64,000 nucleotides of DNA from Tetranychus cinnabarinus (Eukaryota > Arthropoda > Arachnida > Trombidiformes > Tetranychidae). The notes below the pieces were generated by a model. It was given only the letters and a program-made list of their open reading frames with translations. It ran no database searches and was not told where the DNA came from. A program made the position numbers and the translations under genes. Positions within the stretch are counted from its first letter, which is position 1. Each line of letters begins with the position of its first letter. Below are positions 1 through 14,200 of this stretch, in pieces. The DNA lies in contig WHVY01000006.1 in the NCBI GenBank assembly GCA_022266195.1, positions 186,001-250,000 of the forward strand, in the 5' to 3' direction.

Positions 1-3000
1 AAACGACATAATAAGATTACATTGGGGTTAACCTTAAATCATTGGAAACTTTTTCTTCTCCTTCATGTCTAACACTCATCTATAGACATTACTCACAAAA
101 CTACTTTTATTGACCCAAAACTGTATCATTACAATTAGATTAAATACAGGAATACATGATATACATCATATGCTTTCAATTGGATATTATTAGGATAATT
201 TTAATTTAATGGCAAATGGAGAAAGGAATGAAACTATTGATCAGGAAAAGTTGAAACTGATGTAACCGTCAAGAAGAAGAGAATCGCATTTTGATTAATT
301 TGAAATTAAATTCAAGGCAAAATGTGGCAAGAGATTACATTTACTGTATGTTAAATCACTTTTGTTGGATATTATCTCAACATGAGTAAGCAACATTATA
401 TTAATAAAATAACACAAGGCGTAAGGGAAGAGAACAAGATAATCAGTAGCTTGTCAGCTTTTGGGGCTCATTACTTTTGAGGTTATTTTGTCTTCTCTTT
501 CAGTGGAAGATGGAAGAAGAAGGAAGAAGGAAGAAGATGCAGGGATGAAGCAAGTATCAAAATGAGATGAGAAGAGAAAAAGAATTCGGAATCAATGTCA
601 ATGGATTTAACTTAACAAGACTACATCACAATTATATCGTACATTTTACTGGGAGGTAAACTTGGATTAACAGGGAAGCAACAAAATTGTAATACCATTT
701 TCCTTTTTCCCTCACTTTCAGGCGGAATTTTTGTCAATGGAATCGAGAAAATGGTGAAATTCCATTTTCAAGAGCAATTTCTTTTACCTCTCTTTTCATC
801 ACTTTTGTTGCGCCAAAAACAAATTGAAATTATTTCATCAAAATAAGCGTAACTAATAAACTGATAAAATTAGTTTGCTGTTCAAAGTGTGTTAACATTC
901 ACACAATAACAAATGTTGTTTATGGTTTAGATCGTCATTAGATGCTTTTTTGTCCTCAAATGAGTTTACCATATAATTTACTGGATAAATTGATATCGAT
1001 CTATTAATAAAAGTAAATGATGATTCAAAGGGAAATAAGTTAATTAGCAACTTCTACAGGTAAAAAGTTAAATGATAAAGACATTTTTCATCCTCGATTT
1101 ATCGATCAGTCACTTTAAGCCATCTTCAAGTAATTAGCTAAAAGTCACTAAAATAAGTGAAATGTCACCATCCAGGAACATGGAGTTTAAACAATCCAAA
1201 TCAAAACAAATTTAAATTACTTTCCAAAGGTAAATCGATAAGCGTAATCAAAATATCTAACATTTAACGAAAAATAAACTAAGAATTTTCCAGATTTTTT
1301 TGGAAAATTTAGTTCACAGAATTTAGATTTAATTTCGAAGTCAAAATATAAGGTTGAGATACATTTAAAAAGATTTCAATATTAACTTTCGAGGTGAAAA
1401 TGAGATCAATATTATTCCATGACCAATTGATATGAGAAGATTGAAAAGTAGACTCAATTGTCCGTCAACATTGAACTAAAATCGAAAAAATTGACTCGAA
1501 ATTTTCTATCTTTGATCATTTGAATTGGTGAATCTACTGAACTTTGAAATGATGAACATTGAAAGGTAATAATCGATGAAATACTTGGCCGTTTCATGTG
1601 AAAATAGTAATCGGTAAAAATGATTATCGAGTAAAAAGAGTTTTGTTTATCCAATTTTGTGTTGGTTATTATTGTGACAAATAATGAATAGTTTTTGGTT
1701 CAAGAGTTCACACATGGACAGCATTAATGAAATAGATTATTGATCAAATTGTAATAATAATAGTAATAAGTAAAGAGAGATTTGGGAATTAATACAAAAC
1801 TATATTTACAGTTACTATCAATGCTAATGGTGGAAACATTATTTCGCATTATTGTGTGATTATAAATATTGTAATAAGGTAATACAATATAAAGTAAAGA
1901 AGATGAAAAGCAATGGGAAAAGAAGTGAAAATCTGTAAATTACAGTAAAGGTGTTGGAATTGAAAGTGTAAAGGTTATACTGGCAAGATTAACCAACAGG
2001 AGATAGTCAGGATTCCCTGCTGTTCACATGATGAGAAGAGTTTCTAATTATAATGAAGAGCAAGAAGGATGATGGCGATACTTTGATTAACATTTACTTT
2101 TAGTGTGTGAATAGCATTGAGATGATGATTAAATGAACATAAACTTTCTTATCTGTCTGTCTGTTCATGAAAATGGATAAAACGGAAATCCTAAACTTAA
2201 CTTTATTCAGTATTACTGTAAGTGAAATCAATGATATATATTCAGTGAAAATACACTTTCACTTGTCAACAACTCTTGACATATTAAAAGACAAACCAAT
2301 CTCTCGATTTAGTCCCATGTTCAACTGAATGGACTTGAATTGGGCTAAATTTAGCTTCATTTACTCTTTACATTGAAAAGTTTTCAGCTTTAAATAAGTA
2401 AAGTTTATTAGGGAAAAGCAATAATCATAATCAAAGTAATCATTGTAATGATAATAATCATAAACAACTTATCTGCTTCTGTCAAGTTCAACATTGTAAC
2501 CAAAAACAATAAGTTTCATGACAACGGGAGCTTGCTATTCATGAGACTGTAAAAGATTGACTCAAGTCCATCAAATTTACACGCTTTCAATGTTATTAAA
2601 AAGCTTGGATTTACCCAGATTACCTTGCTAATAATATTATTGCTGTTATTACTTTTATGATTACAATTGCAATTATTGATTATCATTATCATTGCTATTA
2701 ATATCAGTGAGTATCCAACTCCACCCAATTTCCCTCGTTTTTTGGCCTTTTCTTGTTTCTCACCTTTTCAATGTTTCCTATTTTATGGACAAAACAGTGA
2801 AAAGTAGGAAAATGTTTACTCAATGCTTTTACAACACGACAATGCTCTAAGGCTTTCAGTTCATCTTGTGCTTCGTTTTTATCACCAACTTTCGATGATT
2901 CATTTGCCTTTCCATTGACCAAGGTCAATATAAGCATAAGGGTAAAGGTAAATGTTATTATTACAGTAAATATGCATTGATAATGGGTCGAGCAAAGAGT

Positions 3001-4308
3001 CGAGTAGGGTCGAGTAGACTAAAGCCCAAGAGGGTTAAAAGGGAGGCTAAAGGGTCATGGTTTAAAGCCACAGGAATGAGTATTGAGTTGCAGGGAACAA
3101 CAATTAATGAATCAATGGGAGCAAGTGGGAGTTGATGGCAATTATTATCGATGGTTGTGGGTAGTTGAGGGGAGAGGAGAGCGAAAGAGCCAAGAGAAAG
3201 AGACTGACCAAATGAAGGGACAAATGGATAAAGGATGGTATTGAATATGAGTTAAATGAGATTGAATGATACTCGAGGGAAATGTTTTTGGAGTGTCTTT
3301 TGTCCTCTTACACACTGAAAACCAAATGATTACCTGAATTAACTAAATTTGCTCATTTATTTGACTTATGACAGACCAGTCTGAAATGTCTCATATGTTT
3401 TCATCTACATTTTGTCTCTACATTACTTAAGTCCATTTTCACCCTTCTCAATGGACTTTCATTTAAAGATGAAAACCATTTGCTTAAATCAACTGTCTAT
3501 TCAAACTTTATTTTCAAATAAATTTTTCCATCAAATGGAAAGAATAAATATTTAATCTGAAAAGTTCAATTAAAATACTAATTAAATGCATTCACTCTTT
3601 ATTGCTCTTCCTTAGTCTCGATTGAGTCAACAATTTCAGATGGATGTTGACCTGAACTTGCAAGGAATAACTTTTCTCAATTATTTGTCGCAATTTAAAG
3701 ACTCATCATAATTAGCAAAACTTCAGATTCATTTGCATGAAGTTGACAAAAGTGAGATTTGGTGCAAAAAGGTTGATCATTTACTTGATCGGTTGACATT
3801 GAATCACGATATTAGTGAATGTAAAGTTATTGCTTTTGTCAGGTAACAGCCATTGAGTGAATATTAAATGACAATCTTGATTGCATGTTATCGTAATCAT
3901 TAAACAAATATGAGACATCAAAGGATAAAGGACAAAGGCGATCAAATCTTGGGTCAAGTTTAGATCAAAATAATGTTGATTGCAAAGGCTAGAGTCCAGC
4001 AAACTTGAATACAATCGATTTTTTTGTCTCAAGTTTTTCCAATCACTAAAAGTTGCTAATTAAACTCTGAGAAAAGTTATTGTTAATGAGTTGTTGATGA
4101 TTCATTTAAAATGAAAGCTTTCGCCAACTAAAGTGTTGACTTTAATTAAAAATAGTTTATGCAACAGTTGATGTAACAATCTATCAAAACGCTGTGAGTA
4201 AACATGAAAGTGTCAGTTGTGTGATTAACAGAAACAGTATCAAGTTGACGTTAATTTTCACAGTATTTTAATCACTAAAAGTGGAACAATTTATAATTGG
4301 AAACATAC
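1..4308. other. No recognisable exon; probable intron of the Sidestep-like gene
   Basis: Only short, unremarkable open frames occur on either strand. None shows Ig features such as a Cys pair with a central Trp. The exon ending at 4309 on the minus strand has a good donor, so this stretch is most likely its first intron, or intron plus intergenic DNA, with the remaining exons beyond the left edge. The DNA is AT-rich with no clear repeat array. Confidence 0.5.
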
Positions 4309-4756
4309 CTAAGATTTTAAGATAGACGACAAAATTTCTTGTCCTTTCTTTTTTAAAGTCCACTCGGCATCGATACTCTCCTGCATCATCCTCTTGAAGT
4401 TGTTCAAGGGAAAAAGTTGCTGGCTTTCGGTCAATGTTCATATAAGACCGCGAACTGAGGATTTCACTGGATGCATGGCGAGCTTGATCAAGTTTGCCTT
4501 TACGAGCATCCAAACTATAAATTGGTGTTGTCGACTCATCTTTGTACCACAAAATGAGGGAAACGGCGTCGTCCAAAGTTGGCGGTGTTATGTTACAGGG
4601 TAAGGAAACTTTACCACCTGCAACTCCAATCACATTTTCAATGAATAGCTTATCATCATGTGAAGAAAAGGTTGCGGTCGATGAAGTAAATTCAAACAAT
4701 ATGATTATCACAAACACTGTTACATGAACATACTTTAGATCCATGGTTAGACACAT
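4309..4756 (-). CDS. Sidestep-family Ig protein, first coding exon (partial gene)
   Basis: The exon encodes an N-terminal hydrophobic signal peptide followed by one V-type immunoglobulin domain. The B-strand Cys (VSLPCN), C-strand LILWYKD, and F-strand DDAGEYRCRV Cys are all present. The segment from SLILWYKDE through TPIYSLDAR to YRCRVDF closely follows the first Ig domain of the arthropod Sidestep (Side) family, cell-surface ligands that in Drosophila bind Beat receptors and guide motor axons. Translation can start at 4756 or at a second ATG at 4744; the latter leaves a cleaner signal peptide. The exon ends in phase 1 at a GTATGT donor (genomic 4308-4303). Later Ig domains, the membrane span and the tail are not visible and must lie to the left. 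The 5' end faces the Epac gene. The family call is from remembered motif similarity; which paralogue it is cannot be told. Confidence 0.75.
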
Positions 4757-5259
4757 TTCACTTAACCTAAACTTACTTGACTAAAATTACTTGTTAGCCA
4801 ACAACCGAAGTAAAGAAACATTCCTTCTCCACTCACCAGGTGTCGCTTTCCATTCTCCACATACAATTGGTAGATGTGCTGCCTTCTATCGATCATTATT
4901 ATAAGCGATAAACGAATCCTAAAAAAAGGAAAAATTGAATGTTGAATGAAATTGGATTCAAAATGAATTTCAATTTATGCAATTTATCGATTTGAAAATT
5001 AAAAGAAGAGAAACTTGAAAGAAATTCATTTTCCATTAATTTCGCTGATCGACATTTCGACACTAGATGAACACAATAGATGGCGATAAGCACCTAATCG
5101 AGTTTTAAACTGACTGTAAATGTACTTTAGGTACAACATGCGCTGTCGATCATTAAACTTACTCAAACATCTACATTTTTCAGGTTACAGTTCATCATGA
5201 GAATCATGATATGCTAAGTTAATTTGTTGTAATAAACTTGAATGTTTCCCATTCGCCAG
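4757..5259. other. Spacer between Sidestep-like and Epac 5' regions
   Basis: This is about 500 bp between the minus-strand signal-peptide exon and the first recognised Epac exon. No conserved coding is seen. It may hold the promoter of the Sidestep-like gene and either the Epac promoter or the tail of an Epac intron. A pyrimidine-rich CAG at 5181-5183 and another at 5257-5259 are possible splice acceptors. Confidence 0.35.
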
Positions 5260-8200
5260 TTTCTCGGACCAAATACTCGACCCATCAAAATGTTGACCCA
5301 AACTGTGTAAACCCTTGTGAATATTTACTGTTTCATGGACACTTTGTTCAAGTGAAAACCATGGATGACGTTGACAACATTGTTGGTAAATTGAAATTAA
5401 CTCGATTCTTCCAACGAATGCATCCATCTCTACTCCAACAAATATGTAAACATGCAATTGTTGAACGACTTGATAAATCAGTTGTGGGTAAGTTGATTAA
5501 AATAAACTGTTGAGAAAAGTTGAAAAAGCAAATTAAAAATGAAACAATCAGAGTGACAATGAAATGCCAGTGAAACTTTCAATTGTTGACAAAGGTTGCT
5601 ATTGAATTCATCAAACTTTAATGATGATTACAGTTATCATGATGATCATCATTTCTTTTCATCTTCTTAACGTTCAACAAATGATAAAACCTTATTAAAT
5701 TAAGGCTTACATTATTAAGCCGATTAAAGGAAAGGAAAGTAATGATGAATGATATTAAAGTTATTGGATTGTTGATCAAGTCAACCCAATTTTAATTAAA
5801 ATGTAATTCAACAACAATTTAACCAACCATATTTTTCTCATTACCTTTCATTGAATTTTGAGAAATGAAAAGAAATGCTTTTTTCATCCTTTTTCTGTTC
5901 TTTTCTCCATTTTTTGTCAAAATTTCACGATACTTTTGATTTTACCTTTTATTTTCATTCATCATCCAAATCGATCTCTATTGATCTTCTTCTTCATCTT
6001 TTCATTTTGTTTTTGTTTTTCATTTGTTCGTCTTAAGTTTTCAGGCAAGGAGATAAAGCATTCAATTGGTATGCCGTTGTTACAGGATCTTTGGATGTTC
6101 AAGTCAATGCGAAAGCAAAGGTAATGTTGGAAATTTTCATTTTTAAAATTTCCTGAAATTCGAATCCACATTTTCCATTGCAATCTGTGTCAGATTCATG
6201 ACACTTTATGTATTTTCATCTTGCAACATGATAACTTCAATCAGTTTCCATTCTTAAAATTCTTGGAGCAACAGGCAAGTTTGACAATATTTCAAAGTCT
6301 TTTTGTAAAATTTCACCTTTCCAAAAAATCGAATAACTAATAATAGAAAATGTCAGAATGGAGAATCAGGTTGACATGGAGTTCACAAGATCAATGATTC
6401 AAAGAGCAACAAAGTATCAAGTCAATTAATTTTTAAACGAACATTGGACTTGAAAGAATAGCAGGTCAAGTGAATAACATGGAAACAAAATACTCACAAT
6501 GGATAAAGAAAAAGAAACAAATTCTCCAAGGTTACAGTTAATTTGTTCTTGTGGGTCAAACTACATGTGATTCAGAACATTTCATGAACATTTACAGGAA
6601 TAAAATGCACATTTGAAACAAGAACATGATTTAAAATTTAAGAGATGAACACAAATTAGAGCAACAAAGTGAACCCAAATAAGCACATTGAGTAAATGAA
6701 CATTGAAAGAAACATTGAAATCTAAATGTTTCCAAACCTTTATCAGATCCTCAGGAGATTTAATTGTTTATCATTAAATGAGATTACAGATTATAAAGTC
6801 TAATCCTTTAAGTCTGAAGGTCGAACTCAATCCGTCTGTTGAACATGATATTTAGTCAATTTTGATTGGTGGCGTTGAAATGATTAGACTTATCTAATTG
6901 TGATTTGACTAACTTGGAAAACCAGTTTCAAGGAGAATCAAAAAATCGGTTGAGAAAAGAATTTGAAAGTTGTAATAAATGCGATAAGATTGTTGACATC
7001 ACATTCTTATCGAACTCATTTAATATTCAGAATACCCATTATCTAGAAAATTAAAAAGGTGAACTTAATGGATGCAAGATATTCATGAATATGATAGCTG
7101 ATTCGTCTTTGGATCTTGACTTGATTCTGTTCTAAATTCATTACTTGAGCTCATTAAACATGTTAACTGCTGTTGGAACTCAGTGCTTTATGAATAATTT
7201 TCAAGTTTCCCTTCTATTAATGATTGGTTCGACTGAATTTTAAATCTGGCCAATTTCATGGAAGAATAATATTAATACTGAATATCTCGAGTTGATTGCA
7301 GAAGAAATTTCGTTTTATCAGAACTAATAAGATGAGGTTCAATCAATTGATCAATCATTTCAACTCTTGTGATTCTTCGTTCTTGATGATTATTTTTTTC
7401 ATATCAATATCATGGAATGATCTTCCAACTGTGTGATTCATGAATATCATTCAGGGTAATATTCATTCACAATTTAATAAGAAAATGGCTGTTAAGTGTA
7501 GCAAGCTTTTTGACTGTTGAGTGGAAAATAAATGAAAAGCAAACAAGTTCTAATGAATTTACCCTGAAGCATATTCCAATGGCGCTTGACAATTGATTCA
7601 TTCATCGCAATATATATTGAATGTTATCAGAATGGAATGAAAGAAAAGAATAAAATGAATAGAATCGAATATGTTTCATCATTTCTTTAATTAATCATAT
7701 TCATGTATTACTTGTATTTCAATGTAATTAATTTATTGATGAGCATTGTGAATCAAACTGCGATTTGTAAACCTTTCAAAGGCGATAATTCAAATAATGC
7801 CTCGAGTCTTTTTTTGTATCTTTTTTAATGTCAAATTTTATTCCATGAAATGCTTTATCATTTTCATTAAATTTGTTTCCGGATTAACCTTTAAAATGCT
7901 TTTTCATTTCATGCTTTTGATCAATAATTTTCACGACTTCATCAGTTTAAATGGAGTTTTTAATTTTTTAATATTCCATGTTTCATGATCAACTTATTTT
8001 TCTTCATTCATCTTTCATTTCGCCTTCGATTTCAGTTTCATTCAATTAATAATTTTATCTTTTGGATAAATTTGAATAAATATTTGCTCAAGCATTTTCA
8101 TTAGTCATGAATTTCATTTCCAATGAATAGTTGAAACTTGAAAAGTTTGATGAATCAGGAGAAAGTGTTGAACCATTCAGAGTTATTCATTCTCGATTCA

Positions 8201-11200
8201 TTTCTATTTCAAGAATTATCTTTACGAATATTTCATCGGGATGATTGTCTCTTGGTTCCAATGATAAAGGTAAAAGAAAGATTAATCAGAGTATTGGAAC
8301 GATTGCAATGATTCTAAATAAAGATTTTCTAAAAACATATATTCACTCATGAAATTCTGGTTGTCATCATGTCGAAATGCCTGAATTGATCAGCCAATTG
8401 GGAGTCAAAAGTGAATCTGAATTTTTATTCTTTTCTACAAAATCTTTTTGAGTGCATTTCAGAGCCCACATTAATTGTTGAATGTTGCAGAACTTTTTTG
8501 AGAGGAAAAACATTTTCAATGATTTCCTCGAGTTAGTTTCAGCAACAAATATTTCCTTCCCAAAAGTACGCAAATTTGATTCGATTCAGAAAACTTATAA
8601 ACATAAAATAAAGCTTATTCTTGATGATAAATGATAAACTTTGATTCGACAATTATTTCAGTGATTAATCTGATTCGGTTTGAGGCACTTTATCTATTCA
8701 TCGGCAAATGAGCTAAAGAATGAAATACTCTGGGAATTGTGGTTCAAATCCAGATGCTTCGAGTGAATGATATTGGATGGAAAACTTTTTATGCTTAAGT
8801 AAAATAAATGTGCATCGATCAAAGATCTTTAATCTTTTGCAGAATCACAAATAAATCGATTTATGGCGCAGCAATGAACTCGAAAAGTCATTGATTGTTA
8901 ACATGATGTTAATAAACGCAATTGTTGAAAATTGCATTTTAATTAGAAGAATATTTTGAAATAATTTTTATTTGGTTGAGCATCAAGTCACGTAATTAAA
9001 TATAAAAGTGAAAAGCAATAACTCTTGAGATTTGAGAGCAAAAATGGAGGGCAACATTTGAATGATTCTTGAATGGATTGAACAATGTTTGTACAAGAGT
9101 TTCCATTAAATGATGATTAACTAGATTGAATAATGAGAGCAACAGCGTAGTTGAACAATTTGATTAAATTACGCTTTACTATTTTCAATTGATTTGTTCA
9201 GTTATGTTCATTCGCTTTTAAACTCAACCTTTTCATGTTCAACATGGAGAGTTGTTGAGTTGGAGGAGCAAAAAAGTTCAACTTGTATTTTGGACAAATG
9301 ACAATTTTAAAGAGAGAGAGAGAGAAAAAAAGAAAGCCAATTATTTGTTCCAATTGTGTGTTCAGGTAATTGATACATTCAGGGAAAGACACGTGTAAAA
9401 AGTGATGGAGACGTAACAAGGTGACAATTAAATTCATCCCTAATCTGATTGATTATTTGAATGAGAATGAAAATCTGTCAATAAAAGGCAACAGCAGAAG
9501 GAAACTGCACAATCTGAATAAACCGCCTCTCATTCATCATCATTGGAATAAAGCTTGAAGAGAAAAATTCATTTTCTTTCCTCAGTCAATCCATAACTGA
9601 GCTTTAATCTACATTTTGACATTTGTTCATTTGCAACATTGACTTGAATCTGTTTTGTTGAATAAATTGTTTAACCATTTTCATCAATAAATGTCACAAC
9701 TGGAAAGACATTAATAACCATTTTACATGAAACTCTGTGTGTATTATCTGGATTTAAAGTGACCATTAATCTTGATGTAATTCAGTTTGACTTGAATTTA
9801 CTTGTTGAGTGTAATTAACGGAAAAATCTCATGAAAAGTGTCTCCAACTGTCTCATCTGGTTACCTGAATGTGATTAATTTGTTGTTATGTTAACTTGAT
9901 CATCAGCCACACAAAAGGTTTAATCAAATGTTGACTAAATCATATAATTATGCTTCACCGAAGGAAAGTGTATTGGGTCAACAGTAAAAGGAAAAGTAAA
10001 CGAAAGGTTTGAATAACATTTTTATCTGTTCTGTTTCATTTCATGATAAATCCCTTTTCCAATATTATTGGATGTCCAACTACATAAGTACATAAAACCT
10101 CTTCAATTGTTCTTAACCTTTCCTTATCCTTTCATTCACTTTAATAAACATCTTTCCAGGTAAACTTTTATCTTCTCAGTTTCTCCATCAATTGTCCTTC
10201 TTCAATCAGTTTGCAAATTACAGATGGAATGAAATGTTCATTTAATGATCGCTCATCAAGTCGCCGAGTTACAGTTGAGAGGGAAATAAAAAAGTCGAAG
10301 TTAATGTTGATTGGAAACATTGGCAATGGTCATGATAAGATTAACAAGTTTAGTAAACAGGAAATTCATGATTCCTCTGATAATTCAATCACAACTACAA
10401 TCAACTTCGCTTTCATGATCGACAATTTGAATCTTGTTCGGTTCATGTTCACTGAGTTTAGCTTTTTATTTTGACTCATCATTATGCTTTAATCTGTTAA
10501 AGATAACTTGTGACTTGATCTGATTATTCAATATTATCATGTTTACCAACCCATATCTTCATGGTTCTTTGAGTAATTCAGAGAAGAGAAGAAGAAAAAA
10601 AGTAAATCGATAAATGAAATTGACCAGGTTAACCTTTTCTCAACTTGAATTAATCAGATGGGAAACATTATTCTCGGTGTAAGTCACAGTCAAGATTGAA
10701 TATCTTGAAACAGGAAACTGTGAAAGTAAACAGAATCTTCAAGGTGTGTTCAGGCTAAAAATGAATCTCGAGGAAACGCTTTAAAGCATTTATTCATTTT
10801 CAGTCTTCAAATGAGATCAAGGTTACCTTTTCGTTTTCCATTGTTTTTCAGTTTAAATGTTTGATTATTCAGCTTTATTCTTGTTGTTTCTCACTTATTT
10901 ATTGTGATTACCTTTTCCTTTTTTTACCTTTTCTGTTTATTCAACAGTTTTTTCATCTTCCAAAGTTTACTTTAATTGTCATTATGATTTAACGTTTTCT
11001 GTAGTTACAGATGATTTGACATGTAACTCTATTGTTTCATGTTTAACCAGATTTCCATCATCATCAGGGTTAACATTATCTCTTCACAAAACATTAGTTG
11101 TTGCTTCAAATTCAATTATCAGCTATTAATTCGTTCGTTTCCTTTTAACGGCCACTTCAACTTGATATTCAGCGAAATTATCTCAACTAAAAGGCAAATC

Positions 11201-14200
11201 ACTGAGTTGATTGACTTTTTGGTTAATCATCAGGTTATTCATTTGATGGATTCATCATTAGCTTGTTATGGTTTGGCTGGCAAAACTTTGTTCAACTGTT
11301 CAGTTGATGGTTTCATCGTAGATACTAAATGCCATTTTGTCCATCAATTATTGAACAGAATGAGTTGAAAATATTTCTACTCACAAAAAATGCTACGTTA
11401 TGATAACTTGGAGAATCATTTTTTCATTGCTAAGTTATCATCTGTCTGTCAATCTGTCATGCAATGAATTCCGGTCATTTTTCTCAATGGTCTTCAGTCA
11501 AAATTCTGTATTGATTTGGGATAACAAGAAATTAAAGTTCTGTCAATTGGGATCAATAACAACCAAACTCTCGAAATTTTCTGAAGAATGAACAGAGCTG
11601 AATCATGGACAAATGTTGATCACTGAAGTTGATTTAATCTCAAGATTCTTTCAACAAAAAGTCGAATCAAATCTCAAATGAAGATGATTGAACTTTTTAC
11701 TGATTTTCTAATTTTGCAAACTTTAGTACAATGAATAGAAAAGCGATATTTTGGTCTTTGAGAAGGTCCAATGACCAATGAAATCTCTATATCGATTCAT
11801 CAATTCGTGAAGTTCCCTTGTAGGTGCATATCGTCAATGGTTCATTGAGTCCTTCTTCTTCAAACAGAAATCACGAAAAATTCGCAGAATTTGATTTGAG
11901 TTTGTTTTCCATGAAATTTACTTGTTGATGAAACAATGCTGTCAAGTTATTAATGACAGAATCTTGTGATTGTGTGCAACATGAATTTAATTATCAACTT
12001 AAATGAAAATAAATTGAGTGAATGTTCAAAATATTAACTCATCGTTTATTGAGGCAACTGAAGATGAATTGACAAGTTGCTCTTCAGTTTGTGATTAGGG
12101 ATTTGACATTGAACTTTTTCTTCTCTTGCTCATGTAAATTTCATTAGTTTACCGAAAATTTCATCTCTTTTGTTGTTTTTGCTGAGAAATTGTTTCTTTT
12201 TTCATTAGATCTTTCCATTTATCAACTCATAACATGATAACTACTCTGAACATTTAATTAACTTTCAATTTAACTTTTCACTCTCCTCTGTGATGGATCA
12301 AAGTTGAAGTCAACAAATAACTTTTTCATTTGTCGACTTTGAATAACTTATTCCATTCCTTTTGACAATTCTTGATCCATTTCAATTCAGTTTATTGATT
12401 GTCTCATTGTTTTCATTGTGTAATCACATGAATTAAGCTAAACTTGATCAAATTGATTGCGAATCAATTTTGAATCGAAGAGAAAGCGAAGAGAAACTCA
12501 ATTGTTCCAATAAGCTAATCGATAAAATGACTTTTACTTGCACCAAACGAATAATAATTCTTGGAATTATCAATTAAACAGTTTCTTCTCATGTTTGTAG
12601 AATTGTTAATAAAGCTAATTGAGAATTCTGAGAAGAATTGAATTAGAAAATAAGAAAACAAAATGACTTCTTGGCTTTTCTTAAAGCCTTTTCTTGTTCA
12701 ACCCTAATTTGCAATTCAAATGTTGAATTTGCTGACATGAATGAAAACAAATTAAATTCAATCAGCTTGAGCTTTTCGCTGGAAATCATTGAATGTCTCG
12801 AAATGATGACGAAGATGTTCTGTCAATTCTTATTTTTGATACTTTTATACTTTACTCAACTAAGCATTTCAGTTGCATGCTTCAAAAAGCATATTGATAA
12901 AAGTAAAGTTGAGTTAGTTTCGACTCTCAATGCTTTCAAATAATATAATATGAATATTGTATTACTATGATATGAAAAAAGAAGTTGCTTCTGAAACGAG
13001 AAAAGGTAATTCAGTAATAATCAAATGAACTTCATGTTGGCCTCAACCTGCAAGAAAATAGATTCAACCAAGTTTCTGAACAGTTCCAAGTGTAACCAGT
13101 TGTTTCCTAATTTATAAGATCAGTTTGATTGATTCCATCCACCAGCCAACATTGAAAGGTTAAATTGAAAAACCAATTTCTATTTTTCATTCAATTCGCA
13201 AATCGATTGAAACGGTAAAAGCATTGGATAATAAGATATAAAATGCCTTTGATCAAGTTATCTTGAGAGTTGTTCAGTTTATTAAGTTTTGCACAATTAA
13301 GCTACTAATGAATGTATAAATGCTATTTTGTAGCATTCATGATTCTCCAATTTAAGTTAGTTTTTAATTTGAGTAATAAAACCTTTAATTGCTTCCAAAC
13401 ATCCAACTTTGCAATTTGCATTTGTGGCTTATTTGTAATCTTGAGTTGATTTGAAATCGTTACCGCAAGTATTCGTTGCCATTAAAATTGTTCAGTGTTG
13501 CTAACGAAATAATTGAATTTGGGTTAACATGAGCCATTCCAAGAAAGTGTTTCAGCTCTAAGGTTAACTCTTGATTAAACCGATTCAGACTCAACTTTTC
13601 TGCTTTGAATGAATAGCGTAAAAGCATTTTTCCCTTGTGACGTTGGGATCATTTTTATTTCGCTGTTAGTGCTAGAAATTTTCAAGTTGGTCTTCATCTC
13701 GAAATGCAATTCGACACAGAGGGTGGAAGCATTGTTTGTGGAATTGGCTGGTGTTGTTGTGCATGAAACGGAATGATGCATTTATTTTTACTTTGAATAT
13801 TTTCCTTATTTTCAATGTTAAGGTAAACTGATTGAATCTATTTTTGGCTTTAGTTTAATAATAAACCAAAGACTGTTTACTTATTTGGTTTTGTTGTTTG
13901 AGTTTGCTTTTTAGTTTAATAATGGTTTATAGTTGAGAGAAAGTTTTCATCGTTCAATGGCATAACTCATTGAATGGTTCTTGAAAACTGTGTGTGCAGA
14001 TCTGAACATTTCTATGAAAATGTGTGAAGTTTATGAAAAGATAAATGATGAAATGCACTTTAAATGCGAAACAAGATCACACTAAAGGTCATAATGCATA
14101 AGCTTTTCCACTATTAGTCAACCTAAAGTAACATTCAGATTAATCATGGCAGAACTCTTGTTCCAAGAAGAGTTTTCTGAAAGGCAATATCATGTTCAAG

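Noticed and set aside
2704..2937. Minus-strand 77-codon frame as a further Sidestep-like exon
   Set aside because: It lacks the Ig Cys/Trp pattern and a suitable phase-1 acceptor.
5858..6183. Overlapping plus and minus open frames
   Set aside because: They are shadows around the short Epac exon 6038-6120; low-complexity Phe/Lys-rich translations.
8700..8770. GGTTCAAATCC resembling a tRNA B box
   Set aside because: The flanking bases do not form a T stem, there is no A box at the right distance, and no acceptor stem pairs.
10211..11368. Open frames of 87 and 109 codons in the big Epac intron
   Set aside because: Composition follows the AT-rich background, no family resemblance, and including them would break the CNB-A fold.
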